From assembly GCA_902478455.1 (NCBI GenBank), contig CABSLJ010000143.1, positions 1-6,365 of the forward strand: a stretch of 6,365 bases of DNA, written 5' to 3'. Position numbers and translations under genes: made by a program. Shown here one piece after another: positions 1-6,365 of this stretch (its first letter is position 1; each line of letters starts with the position of its first letter). Below the pieces are notes generated by a model. The model did no database searches and was not told where the DNA came from. It saw nothing but the letters and a program-made list of their open reading frames with translations. This stretch comes from an uncultured Oscillospiraceae bacterium (GTDB lineage: Bacteria > Bacillota > Clostridia > Oscillospirales > Acutalibacteraceae).

Positions 1-290
1 CCCGCCGTAATGCCGCCCGTAAGCGCGCCGAGCAGACCGTGCTCGCGCACCGCCTCCAGGGTGCCCTTGGCCATGGTGTAGCCGAAGCCGGTCAGCGGAA
101 CGGTGGCCCCTGCGCCCGCGAATTCAACGAGCGGCTCGTAAACGCCGACGGCCGTCAGGAAGACGCCCAGCGTTACGAACAAAACCAGAATCCGCGCGGG
201 GGTCAGCTTGGTGCGGTCGATGAGAATCTGGCCGACCACGCAGATGAGCCCGCCCACGACGAAGGCTTTGACATACTCCCAAATATCCAA
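1..290 (-). CDS. spoVAE: Stage V sporulation protein AE (SpoVAEb type), 5' part, cut by the left window edge
   Basis: Small integral membrane protein of the SpoVA complex in the inner spore membrane. That complex takes up dipicolinic acid (Ca-DPA) into the forespore and releases it at germination (family knowledge). Reading from 290 leftwards gives 96 residues that begin L/M-DIWEYVKAFVVGGLIC and continue with VVGQILIDRTKLTPARIL, YEPLVEFAGAGATVPLTGFGY and GLLGALTGGITAG. These match the SpoVAE(b) pattern closely rather than SpoVAC, which has a longer N-terminus and different loops. Full-length family members have roughly 115-120 residues, so about 20 are missing beyond the edge. At least two hydrophobic segments are visible (about residues 8-22 and 32-48). 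I chose the TTG at 290-288 because GGAGGG lies 7 bases upstream and the frame has no ATG between there and a stop at 359-357. spoVAC and spoVAD, usually just upstream, are not there; the gene instead has its own sigma-G-like promoter. Confidence 0.93.
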   Translation of the reverse strand, partial: MDIWEYVKAFVVGGLICVVGQILIDRTKLTPARILVLFVTLGVFLTAVGVYEPLVEFAGAGATVPLTGFGYTMAKGTLEAVREHGLLGALTGGITA

Positions 291-425
291 AATGGATCCC
301 TCCGTTTCGTTTGGCTGTCCCGCGCTCTGCCGTCTTGGGAACAGCCTGCCGCGGGATTAAAAATGGGGTGAGCTGGAAAAAGGGATGACACAAGCCGGAA
401 AAGGCTTTGCAGACCATTTGTCCAT
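291..425 (-). other. Leader and gene-free stretch upstream of spoVAE
   Basis: From the predicted start of transcription (about 425) to the TTG there are roughly 135 bases without a convincing gene. The stretch can fold: TCCCGCG at 318-324 pairs perfectly with CGCGGGA at 350-356, and AAGCC/GGCTT arms (minus strand) lie near 392-407. A 22-codon open frame (425-357) lacks a ribosome binding site and is not called. No known riboswitch core was recognised. Between this leader and the upstream terminator (461-549) I see nothing beyond promoter flank. Confidence 0.4.
298..303 (-). promoter_or_regulatory. Ribosome binding site of spoVAE, deciding a TTG start
   Basis: The minus strand reads GGAGGG at 303-298, followed by a 7-base spacer and then TTG at 290-288. 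It is the only good Shine-Dalgarno site near the conserved N-terminus, and it fixes the non-ATG start. Confidence 0.8.
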
Positions 426-431
426 TGGGAC

Positions 432-460
432 TAGTATGAGCCGTTCGCCGTTTTTTATGT
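432..460 (-). promoter_or_regulatory. Candidate sigma-G (forespore) promoter of spoVAE
   Basis: On the minus strand, ACATA (460-456) is followed by exactly 17 bases and CATACTA (438-432). The sigma-G consensus in Bacillus is a -35 of about G(A/C)ATA, a 17-18 base spacer and a -10 of CATnnTA. The -10 therefore matches fully and the -35 matches 4 of 5. SpoVA genes are known sigma-G targets, which agrees with this reading. Predicted start near 425. CGCCG/CGGCG arms (446-450 and 463-467) overlap the spacer and -35 side; their role is unknown. Confidence 0.62.
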
Positions 461-549
461 GACGGCGGCAAAATCGTTGTTTTTTACAAGGTCAAACGGA
501 ATCGGGAAAAATGTCGTTCCGGCATAGGCCGGCGGCGCAGCTTCCTGCC

Positions 550-583
550 AAAAACAGCCCGCCGCATGTGCGGCGGGCTGTTT
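550..583 (-). terminator. Intrinsic terminator of the DHHW gene
   Basis: Perfect 14-bp inverted repeat, arms 552-565 and 570-583, with a 4-base loop (566-569). The minus-strand transcript ends in five U (554-550), three of which pair at the stem base. It begins only 3 bases after the stop codon of the minus-strand gene. It should also insulate spoVAE from the DHHW transcript. On the plus strand only TTT follows the stem, so it is mainly a minus-strand terminator. Confidence 0.9.
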
Positions 584-586
584 CCT

Positions 587-1831
587 CTAGTTGGACATCA
601 GATTCTGCAGGTTCTGGATGCGCATGCCGGTGTTGGCGGCCATGATATTGTTGAGAATGAGCACCTCGTCGATGCCGCTGTCCTGAATATACTTGACGGC
701 GTTCTTCTGGTACTGGGAGAAATAGCGCATGTCGATGACGTGGACCTCGTCGTAGTTCGCCACGAGATAGGGGCACAGAGCGTTGCCGAAGGAATCCTTG
801 ATGACGGCGATCTTGCGGCCGGTGCCGATGGGATTCTGAATGACGGTCAGAGGATTGTCTCCCCAGATGAAAACCGAATAGGAGTTGCTGCCGGAGGCGA
901 ATTCCGCAAACAGGGTGGCCTCCTGTAATACGGGAGAGGTGTTGATGTGGCAGATTTGTACCGAGTAGTCTCCGGGAATCATATAGTAATCCACGTGGTC
1001 GGGATTGTCGTAAAGCAGCTGGCTCTTGGTTTCGGTATAAAGGGTGCCGCGGTAGTTTTCAATGGTGCGCTTTTCCAGCGTGGTGATGTCAATCGGCTCA
1101 AAGCCGGCGACCTCGCCGAGCTTCTGGTAGGCGTAGTAAGCGCCCAGAGCCGTCCAGTGATGGTCGGTGTTGAAGTAGATGTATTCATCGCGCTTGTAGG
1201 AGAGGCTGTCGTATACGTCTACCGGCTTGACGTCGGCCGTGTAGCCCGAATAGATGGCGTCTAGGTTGTGGCGCTGATCGCTGGAATAGCCCTTGAGGCG
1301 GTCGGGCAGGGCGAATTCGACGTGGGTGGGCACCACCATATTGTAGACGGTGACGCCGTCGCCCAGCGCCTGCTTAAAGCTGGAGACGGTTTTGGCGTAA
1401 TTCTGCGCCACCGAATCGGAGCCGCCGAAGGTCTCCAGACCATCGTTGCCGTAAAGCAGGACACCGCCCACCTGGGTAATTGTTTTGTTGGGGTCGTCGC
1501 TGACGACGGGGACGGAGGGCGTGCTGGAACTCTCGGACTCAGACGAGGAGACGGCGCTGCTTTCCGCAGCCGAAGAGACGTGGTCCGCAGAGGAGACGGA
1601 GGTTTCCGGCGCCTGGGTCGAAACATCGGCGGAGGCGACGGGCGCTTCGGTCGGCTCATCCTGGGGGCGGGTGTTCAGGTAGATGATCGCCGCCACGGAA
1701 GCGACGAGCACAATGCAGCAGATGATCAGCGGCCAGCGGCTTCTCCGGCGGTATTTTCTTCCCCTTCCGCTGTAGTTCCTCCGGCGGTAGTCGTTGCCGC
1801 CGTCCCGGTACATTCTGTAAGAGTCGCTCAT
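587..1831 (-). CDS. Membrane-anchored DHHW-family (AlgX/AlgJ-like, SGNH-hydrolase-fold) protein
   Basis: A 414-residue protein. Residues 1-33 are a very basic tail, presumably cytoplasmic (11 Arg, 1 Lys, 5 Tyr). Residues 34-52 form one transmembrane helix, and 55-112 are a Ser/Glu/Thr/Pro/Ala-rich linker that probably crosses the cell wall. The rest is a globular extracytoplasmic domain. The family signature TDHHWTALGAYYAY has its DHHW at 223-226, and KDSFGNA is at 345-351, followed by VIDMRYF. In AlgX/AlgJ proteins a DxH pair and a Ser in a (G/K)DSF motif form the catalytic triad for polysaccharide O-acetylation; D223, H225 and S347 are the likely equivalents here. Substrate and activity are unknown. 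Such proteins often accompany an MBOAT acyltransferase (AlgI type), but none is in the window. The ATG at 1831 is preferred because AGGTGATC lies 3 bases upstream; an in-frame ATG 18 bases earlier has its AAGGA directly abutting it. Transcribed alone, from 1920-1948 to the terminator at 550-583. Confidence 0.85.
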   Translation of the reverse strand: MSDSYRMYRDGGNDYRRRNYSGRGRKYRRRSRWPLIICCIVLVASVAAIIYLNTRPQDEPTEAPVASADVSTQAPETSVSSADHVSSAAESSAVSSSESESSSTPSVPVVSDDPNKTITQVGGVLLYGNDGLETFGGSDSVAQNYAKTVSSFKQALGDGVTVYNMVVPTHVEFALPDRLKGYSSDQRHNLDAIYSGYTADVKPVDVYDSLSYKRDEYIYFNTDHHWTALGAYYAYQKLGEVAGFEPIDITTLEKRTIENYRGTLYTETKSQLLYDNPDHVDYYMIPGDYSVQICHINTSPVLQEATLFAEFASGSNSYSVFIWGDNPLTVIQNPIGTGRKIAVIKDSFGNALCPYLVANYDEVHVIDMRYFSQYQKNAVKYIQDSGIDEVLILNNIMAANTGMRIQNLQNLMSN

Positions 1832-1834
1832 TGT

Positions 1835-1842
1835 GATCACCT
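1835..1842 (-). promoter_or_regulatory. Extended Shine-Dalgarno of the DHHW gene
   Basis: The minus strand reads AGGTGATC at 1842-1835, the 3' half of the long anti-SD complement GGAGGTGATC. Three bases separate it from ATG (1831-1829). It fixes the start against the longer open frame. The same octamer at the same distance precedes lepA. Confidence 0.8.
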
Positions 1843-1919
1843 GTTCCATTCCTTTAAAATTCTTTGCGGTTCCCGCTCCTTTGGGGAAAAGGAACGGACG
1901 TGTTCGCGTTATGTTTACC

Positions 1920-1948
1920 AGTATAGTATAAACGATAGGGGATTTCAA
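1920..1948 (-). promoter_or_regulatory. Sigma-A promoter of the DHHW gene
   Basis: On the minus strand, TTGAAA (1948-1943) matches TTGACA at 5 of 6 positions, then comes a 17-base spacer and TATACT (1925-1920), which matches TATAAT at 5 of 6. An overlapping TATACT copy at 1930-1925 is at the wrong distance. The predicted transcript starts near 1913, giving a leader of about 80 bases. The region is AT-rich compared with the coding DNA on both sides. Confidence 0.78.
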
Positions 1949-2007
1949 CTTTGAAACGGTAACAATTTTGACAGAATTTTGCCCGCGCTCCGGCTTTGCG
2001 GAATGGG

Positions 2008-2038
2008 GCGCAAAAAAGCGGATGACAGTTTTTTGCGC
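2008..2038. repeat. Perfect 10-bp inverted repeat around the lepA -35 box
   Basis: GCGCAAAAAA (2008-2017) and TTTTTTGCGC (2029-2038) are perfect inverted arms separated by 11 bases that contain the -35 hexamer (2022-2027). The right arm lies in the promoter spacer. Such a placement fits an operator for a dimeric DNA-binding protein. The plus-strand T-run does not follow a GC stem, so a terminator is unlikely. No regulator was identified. Confidence 0.6.
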
Positions 2039-2050
2039 GTGTGCTATAAT
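2022..2050 (+). promoter_or_regulatory. Sigma-A promoter of lepA
   Basis: ATGACA (2022-2027; 5 of 6 to TTGACA), a 17-base spacer, then a perfect TATAAT (2045-2050) preceded by TGC, an extended -10 element. Predicted start about 2055-2058. This is the closest match to consensus in the window and should be strong. It points away from the DHHW promoter, so the two genes are divergent from separate promoters about 75 bases apart. Confidence 0.85.
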
Positions 2051-2056
2051 TGGGAT

Positions 2057-2233
2057 TAACCACGCCGGACAGCCTTGGAACATCCCTCAAACAGGGACTT
2101 CCGCTGCCGGCGGATCGTCGCCCCCGAACGCCGGGCGCAAGCGGTGAAGGCAGCCGTCTGTACCGGAATGCGGAAGTTAGCATTCCCCGCAAGGGGCGTC
2201 CTATCGGCCGAAGAAACCTATGAGGTGATCAGT
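2057..2233 (+). other. Long, potentially structured 5' leader of lepA
   Basis: About 175 bases lie between the predicted transcription start and the TTG codon. Perfect short arms include TCCCT/AGGGA (2083-2087, 2093-2097), GCTGCC/GGCAGC (2103-2108, 2149-2154), and GGAATGC/GCATTCC (2165-2171, 2180-2186). The last competes with CCCC-GCAA-GGGG, a GNRA-type tetraloop hairpin (2185-2196). CCGGACAG (2065-2072) could pair with CTGT-a-CCGG (2158-2166), closing the upstream part. The leader happens to be open in the lepA frame from 2075, but those residues do not look like LepA. No known riboswitch or T-box core was seen. Confidence 0.4.
2223..2230 (+). promoter_or_regulatory. Extended Shine-Dalgarno of lepA, deciding a TTG start
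   Basis: AGGTGATC, three bases before TTG (2234-2236). It fixes the start, because the protein downstream begins exactly as LepA does (REKIRNFSIIAHIDHGKST). The in-frame GTG at 2225 lies inside this site and has no good site of its own. Confidence 0.8.
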
Positions 2234-4042
<1,809 letters not shown>

Positions 4043-4050
4043 AGGGAGAC

Positions 4051-4076
4051 GGCGCCGCGTCTGCGGCGCCCTTTTT
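4051..4076 (+). terminator. Terminator-like hairpin between lepA and hemW
   Basis: Perfect GC-only 8-bp stem GGCGCCGC/GCGGCGCC (4051-4058, 4063-4070), 4-base loop GTCT, then C and five T (4072-4076). It begins 8 bases after the lepA stop. The form is that of an intrinsic terminator, but the hemW SD starts at the very next base (4077). It probably lets part of the transcription through, or a hemW promoter lies within lepA. I see no separate promoter in the 46-base gap. Confidence 0.75.
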
Positions 4077-4082
4077 AGGAGG
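4077..4082 (+). promoter_or_regulatory. Ribosome binding site of hemW
   Basis: AGGAGG at 4077-4082 with a 6-base spacer to ATG at 4089. It follows directly after the T-run of the hairpin at 4051-4076, so termination or folding of the preceding hairpin could affect its use. Confidence 0.85.
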
Positions 4083-4088
4083 GAAACC

Positions 4089-5189
4089 ATGCGGCCCATC
4101 GGACTGTATATCCACGTCCCTTTTTGCGACGGAAAATGCCCCTACTGCGATTTTTATTCCCTGCGCGCGGACGAGGAAACGATGGACGCCTACGTGACGG
4201 CGGTCAAACGAGAACTGGCCTGCTTTGGGGCGCAGCTCGGCCGCCGGGCGGACACCCTCTACTTCGGCGGGGGAACGCCGAGCCTGCTGGGCGCGGCGCG
4301 GCTGTGCGAGCTGGCGGACGCGGCGCGGGCGGTCTTCGGTCTGGAGGGGGCCGAGATTACGGCAGAGGTCAATCCCTGCACGGGCGGCGGCCTGGATTTT
4401 GCCGCGCTGCGCGCCGGTGGGTTTAACCGCCTTTCGGTCGGCCTGCAATCGGCGAACGAAGAGGAGCTGCGCTGCCTCGGACGCAGGCACGGCGCGCAGG
4501 ACGCGGCGGTTACGCTCGGACGCGCCCGGGCCGCGGGGTTTGCCAACCTTTCCCTCGACCTGATGCTCGCGATTCCGGGACAGACGGAGGAAAGCCTTAG
4601 GCGTTCCGTCCGGTTTTGCCGGGAGGCGGGGGCGCGGCATGTTTCGGCCTATCTGCTCAAGCTCGAGGAGGGAACGCCCTTCTTTGCGCGCCGGGACGCC
4701 TTGGCGCTGCCCGATGAGGAGGGCCAGCGCCGCCTTTACCTGGCGGTCTGCGAGGTGCTCGGAGGGGCGGGCTTCGCGCAGTATGAAATCTCCAATTTTT
4801 CAGAACCCGGCTGCGAGAGCCGCCACAACCTCAAATACTGGAACGGCGAGGAATACCTGGGGATCGGCCCGTCGGCCCATTCCTTTCTGGAGGGACGGCG
4901 GTTTCATTCGCCCCGCTCTCTGGAGTCCTTCCTCCGGGGAACCGAACGGACCGACGACGGGACGGGCGGGGACGGCGAGGAATACGCCATGCTGCGCCTG
5001 CGGCTGTGCGAGGGACTCGAACGCGCCCGCTACCGGGAACGGTTCGGTTGCGATTACCCCGCCTCCTACGACGGAAACGCCCGGCGTTTTGAAAAAGCGG
5101 GACTGCTTACATGCGACGAGAGGGGCATCCGCCTTTCCCGGGAGGGCTTCTTGGTATCCAATGAGTTGATTGGGGAAATACTCTTGTAA
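4089..5189 (+). CDS. hemW: Radical-SAM heme chaperone HemW (HemN-like)
   Basis: 366 residues (family about 375-380). The N-terminal radical-SAM domain has IHVPFCDGKCPYCDFYS, a C13-x3-C17-x2-C20 site that binds the [4Fe-4S] cluster, and LYFGGGTPS (57-65) for S-adenosylmethionine. A heme-ligand motif, HNLKYW, is at 246-251, followed by GIGPSAHSF, and a winged-helix-like C-terminus ends in NELIGEILL. True coproporphyrinogen dehydrogenase HemN has a further Cys two residues after the third (CxC); here that position is Phe22. The protein is therefore the HemW type, which binds heme and passes it to partner proteins; such genes are often mislabelled hemN. The start is fixed by AGGAGG and by the conserved MRPIGLYIHVPFC opening. 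Neighbours: lepA upstream with a terminator-like hairpin between. The heat-shock regulator hrcA, which follows hemW in Bacillus, is not downstream here. Confidence 0.95.
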   Translation: MRPIGLYIHVPFCDGKCPYCDFYSLRADEETMDAYVTAVKRELACFGAQLGRRADTLYFGGGTPSLLGAARLCELADAARAVFGLEGAEITAEVNPCTGGGLDFAALRAGGFNRLSVGLQSANEEELRCLGRRHGAQDAAVTLGRARAAGFANLSLDLMLAIPGQTEESLRRSVRFCREAGARHVSAYLLKLEEGTPFFARRDALALPDEEGQRRLYLAVCEVLGGAGFAQYEISNFSEPGCESRHNLKYWNGEEYLGIGPSAHSFLEGRRFHSPRSLESFLRGTERTDDGTGGDGEEYAMLRLRLCEGLERARYRERFGCDYPASYDGNARRFEKAGLLTCDERGIRLSREGFLVSNELIGEILL

Positions 5190-5309
5190 CGGCATGGACG
5201 GATGCTTTGGATCTGTTCCCTGCGGCGCATCGGGCCATTGTAAGTGCAAAATAAGGCGAATTCTGTATAAATAAAGAGAAAAATTACCGTTTGTATTTGG
5301 TTTAAACAT

Positions 5310-5335
5310 TTTTGCCGGAGTATAAGCGGGCAAAA
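5310..5335. repeat. Inverted repeat around a candidate -10 box upstream of the ABC gene
   Basis: TTTTGCC (5310-5316) and GGCAAAA (5329-5335) are perfect 7-bp inverted arms separated by 12 bases that contain TATAAG. This could be an operator-like site or chance. It lacks the GC stem plus T-run of a plus-strand terminator. Confidence 0.4.
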
Positions 5336-5353
5336 CGCGCATATCCGGTACAG

Positions 5354-5359
5354 TAAGGA
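5354..5359 (+). promoter_or_regulatory. Ribosome binding site of the ABC exporter gene
   Basis: TAAGGA at 5354-5359. Aligned to the full TAAGGAGG site, it leaves 9 bases to GTG (5371) but only 3 to the in-frame TTG (5365). This favours GTG as the start. Confidence 0.6.
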
Positions 5360-5370
5360 CGTGGTTGTTT

Positions 5371-6324
5371 GTGTTAAAGCTGGCCCGATTTCTGAAGGGC
5401 TACAAAAAACAGGTGATTTTGGGCCCTGTCTTCAAGCTCATCGAGGCGATTTTTGAGCTGATCGTGCCGCTGGTCATGGCCAGCATCATCGACGTCGGCG
5501 TGGAACAGGGAGATAAGGGCTATGTCTTCCGCATGGGCGGGGTGATGCTCCTGCTGGCCGCCGTGGGGCTGTGCAGCGCGCTCATCTGCCAGTATTTCGC
5601 CGCCCAGGCCTCGCAGGGCTTTGGGACGACGGTGCGCTCCGCGCTCTACAAACACATCAATACCCTGTCCCACGCGGAGATCGACAAGCTCGGCACGCCG
5701 TCGCTCATCACCCGCATCACAAACGACGTCAACCAGCTCCAGGTGGCGGTAGCCATGCTCATCCGCCTGGTCATCCGCGCGCCCTTTCTGGCGGTGGGCG
5801 CGGTCGTGATGGCGATGAGCATCGATTTAAAGCTTTCGGTCATCTTTCTGGTGGCCACGCCGCTGATTGCGCTGGTGCTTTATTTTGTTATGAGCCGGTC
5901 GGTCCCCTTTTACAAGGCAATTCAGAAAAAGCTCGACCGGGTTTCCCTGCTTTCCCGCGAAAATCTGGATGGTACCAGGGTCATCCGCGCCTTTTCCAAG
6001 CAGAAGAGCGAGGAGGAGCGCTTCAATGAAGCGAGCGACGACGTGGCGAAAACGGCCGTCCGTGTGGGCAAGCTTTCGGCCCTTTTGAATCCGGCGACCT
6101 ATCTGATCATGAACTTTGCCATCGTCGCCATCGTCTGGTTCGGCGGCTTTCGGGTCGACGGCGGCGATATGAGCCAGGGCCAGATCATCGCCTTCGTCAA
6201 CTACATGACGCAGATTCTGCTCGCGCTGGTCGTGGTGGCCAATCTGGTGGTCATCTTCACCAAGGCCTCGGCCTCGGCGGCGCGCGTCAATGAGGTGTTC
6301 GAAACGGTTCCCTCGGTTGTGGAG
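5371..6324 (+). CDS. ABC exporter half-transporter (transmembrane plus expected ATPase), 5' part; genomic sequence ends at 6324
   Basis: 318 residues of the type I exporter membrane domain (ABC_membrane fold, MdlB/MsbA-like). The N-terminus is MLKLARFLKGYKKQVILGP, then FKLIEAIFELIVPLVMASIID forms TM1, with TM2 at about 53-76. The first long cytoplasmic segment follows (RSALYKHINTLSHAEIDKL, SLITRITNDVNQLQ). TM3/TM4 come next, then RENLDGTRVIRAFSKQKSEEERF, typical of the second cytoplasmic loop, and TM5/TM6 up to TKASASAARVNEVFE. The nucleotide-binding domain (Walker A/B, LSGGQ), about 250 residues, is missing because the genomic sequence stops. Close relatives are usually encoded in adjacent pairs that form a heterodimer, so a second ABC gene would be expected beyond the end (inference). 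The transported substrate cannot be read from this part. GTG start from SD spacing and family N-termini; TTG at 5365 is the alternative. Residues read after Glu318 (LSLIHISEPTRPY) come from adapter, not from the gene. Confidence 0.88.
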
Positions 6325-6365
6325 CTGTCTCTTATACACATCTCCGAGCCCACGAGACCGTACTA
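6325..6365. other. Illumina Nextera (Tn5) adapter read-through at the contig end; not genomic
   Basis: Bases 6325-6343 are CTGTCTCTTATACACATCT, the 19-bp Tn5 mosaic end. They continue through 6358 as the Nextera read-2 side adapter (CCGAGCCCACGAGAC). The last seven bases, CGTACTA, equal the first seven of the i7 index I recall as N702 (CGTACTAG). Read in the ABC frame it gives the well-known artefact peptide SLIHISEPTRPY; on the minus strand a false open frame begins with the artefact MYKRQ. It should be trimmed, and the last trustworthy base is about 6324. Confidence 0.98.

Larger units (their letters stand above)
5190..5370. other. AT-rich intergenic stretch between hemW and the ABC exporter gene
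   Basis: No gene of convincing length and no clear terminator for hemW. The stretch from about 5240 to 5310 is much richer in A+T than its neighbours. Two weak plus-strand promoter candidates exist: TATAAA (5266-5271) without a good -35, and TTGGTT (5297-5302), 18 bases, TATAAG (5321-5326), matching 3 of 6 and 5 of 6. The second would place a start near 5333, suitably before the ABC gene's ribosome binding site. I regard neither as established. Confidence 0.35.

Noticed and set aside
357..425. 22-codon minus-strand open frame in the spoVAE leader
   Set aside because: Its ATG sits at the predicted transcription start with no ribosome binding site, and the peptide has no recognisable feature.
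1268..1954. 228-codon plus-strand open frame opposite the DHHW gene
   Set aside because: Antisense low-complexity translation with no motif; it even runs through the DHHW promoter at 1920-1948. The minus-strand frame carries clear domains instead.
1968..1996. Perfect TTGACA on the plus strand at 1968-1973
   Set aside because: The bases 17 further on (CGGCTT) do not resemble a -10 box, and neighbouring spacings give none either. The promoter at 2022-2050 is far better.
1832..2083. Longer N-terminus for the DHHW protein (84 more residues)
   Set aside because: It would run through the promoter at 1920-1948 and start upstream of it. The ATG at 1831 has a strong SD site and gives a normal basic-tail-plus-membrane-helix architecture.
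2075..2233. N-terminal extension of lepA by 53 residues from the ATG at 2075
   Set aside because: The residues are unlike any LepA N-terminus, the ATG has no SD site, and the TTG at 2234 has an excellent one with a protein start matching the family.
4089..5189. Coproporphyrinogen III dehydrogenase (HemN) function
   Set aside because: The extra Cys of the HemN CxC motif is replaced by Phe22, and the HNxxYW heme-ligand motif of HemW is present.
5827..6339. 170-codon minus-strand open frame starting MYKRQ
   Set aside because: Its start lies in the Tn5 adapter sequence and the rest is antisense to the ABC exporter.

Overview
This window looks like the end of a contig from a GC-rich, endospore-forming member of the Firmicutes (class Clostridia; an Oscillospiraceae/Ruminococcaceae-type gut anaerobe is my inference). 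The evidence is a spore-specific gene (spoVAE type), the lepA-hemW neighbour pair typical of Firmicutes, a DHHW-family protein, strong extended Shine-Dalgarno sites and frequent TTG/GTG starts. Coding DNA is clearly GC-rich. The main intergenic regions contain AT-rich patches that carry the promoters.

Layout from left to right. (1) 1-290, minus strand: the first 96 codons of spoVAE, cut by the left edge, with a TTG start and a candidate forespore sigma-G promoter about 140 bases upstream (432-460). (2) 550-583: a strong intrinsic terminator that ends the next minus-strand gene. (3) 587-1831, minus strand: a 414-residue membrane-anchored DHHW/AlgX-like protein with its own sigma-A promoter (1920-1948). 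(4) 1949-2233: a divergent control region holding a near-consensus sigma-A promoter for lepA (2022-2050), a perfect 10-bp inverted repeat around its -35 box, and a leader of about 175 bases. (5) 2234-4042, plus strand: lepA (elongation factor 4), with a TTG start. (6) 4051-4076: a terminator-like hairpin whose T-run touches the ribosome binding site of hemW. (7) 4089-5189, plus strand: hemW, a radical-SAM heme chaperone. (8) 5190-5370: an AT-rich intergenic stretch. (9) 5371-6324, plus strand: the membrane domain of an ABC exporter, interrupted by (10) 6325-6365, which is not genomic DNA but Illumina Nextera adapter read-through including seven bases of an index.

The genes do not form one pathway. 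lepA and hemW are a conserved housekeeping pair (translation fidelity; heme delivery or radical-SAM chemistry). spoVAE acts in the developing spore, in dipicolinic-acid movement. The DHHW protein probably works at the outer face of the membrane on a polysaccharide, and the ABC protein is probably half of a heterodimeric exporter. I found no convincing new multi-gene system. The points most worth a second look are the adapter at the right end, the inverted repeat around the lepA -35 box, the sigma-G-like promoter of an apparently detached spoVAE gene, and the hairpin that abuts the hemW ribosome binding site.
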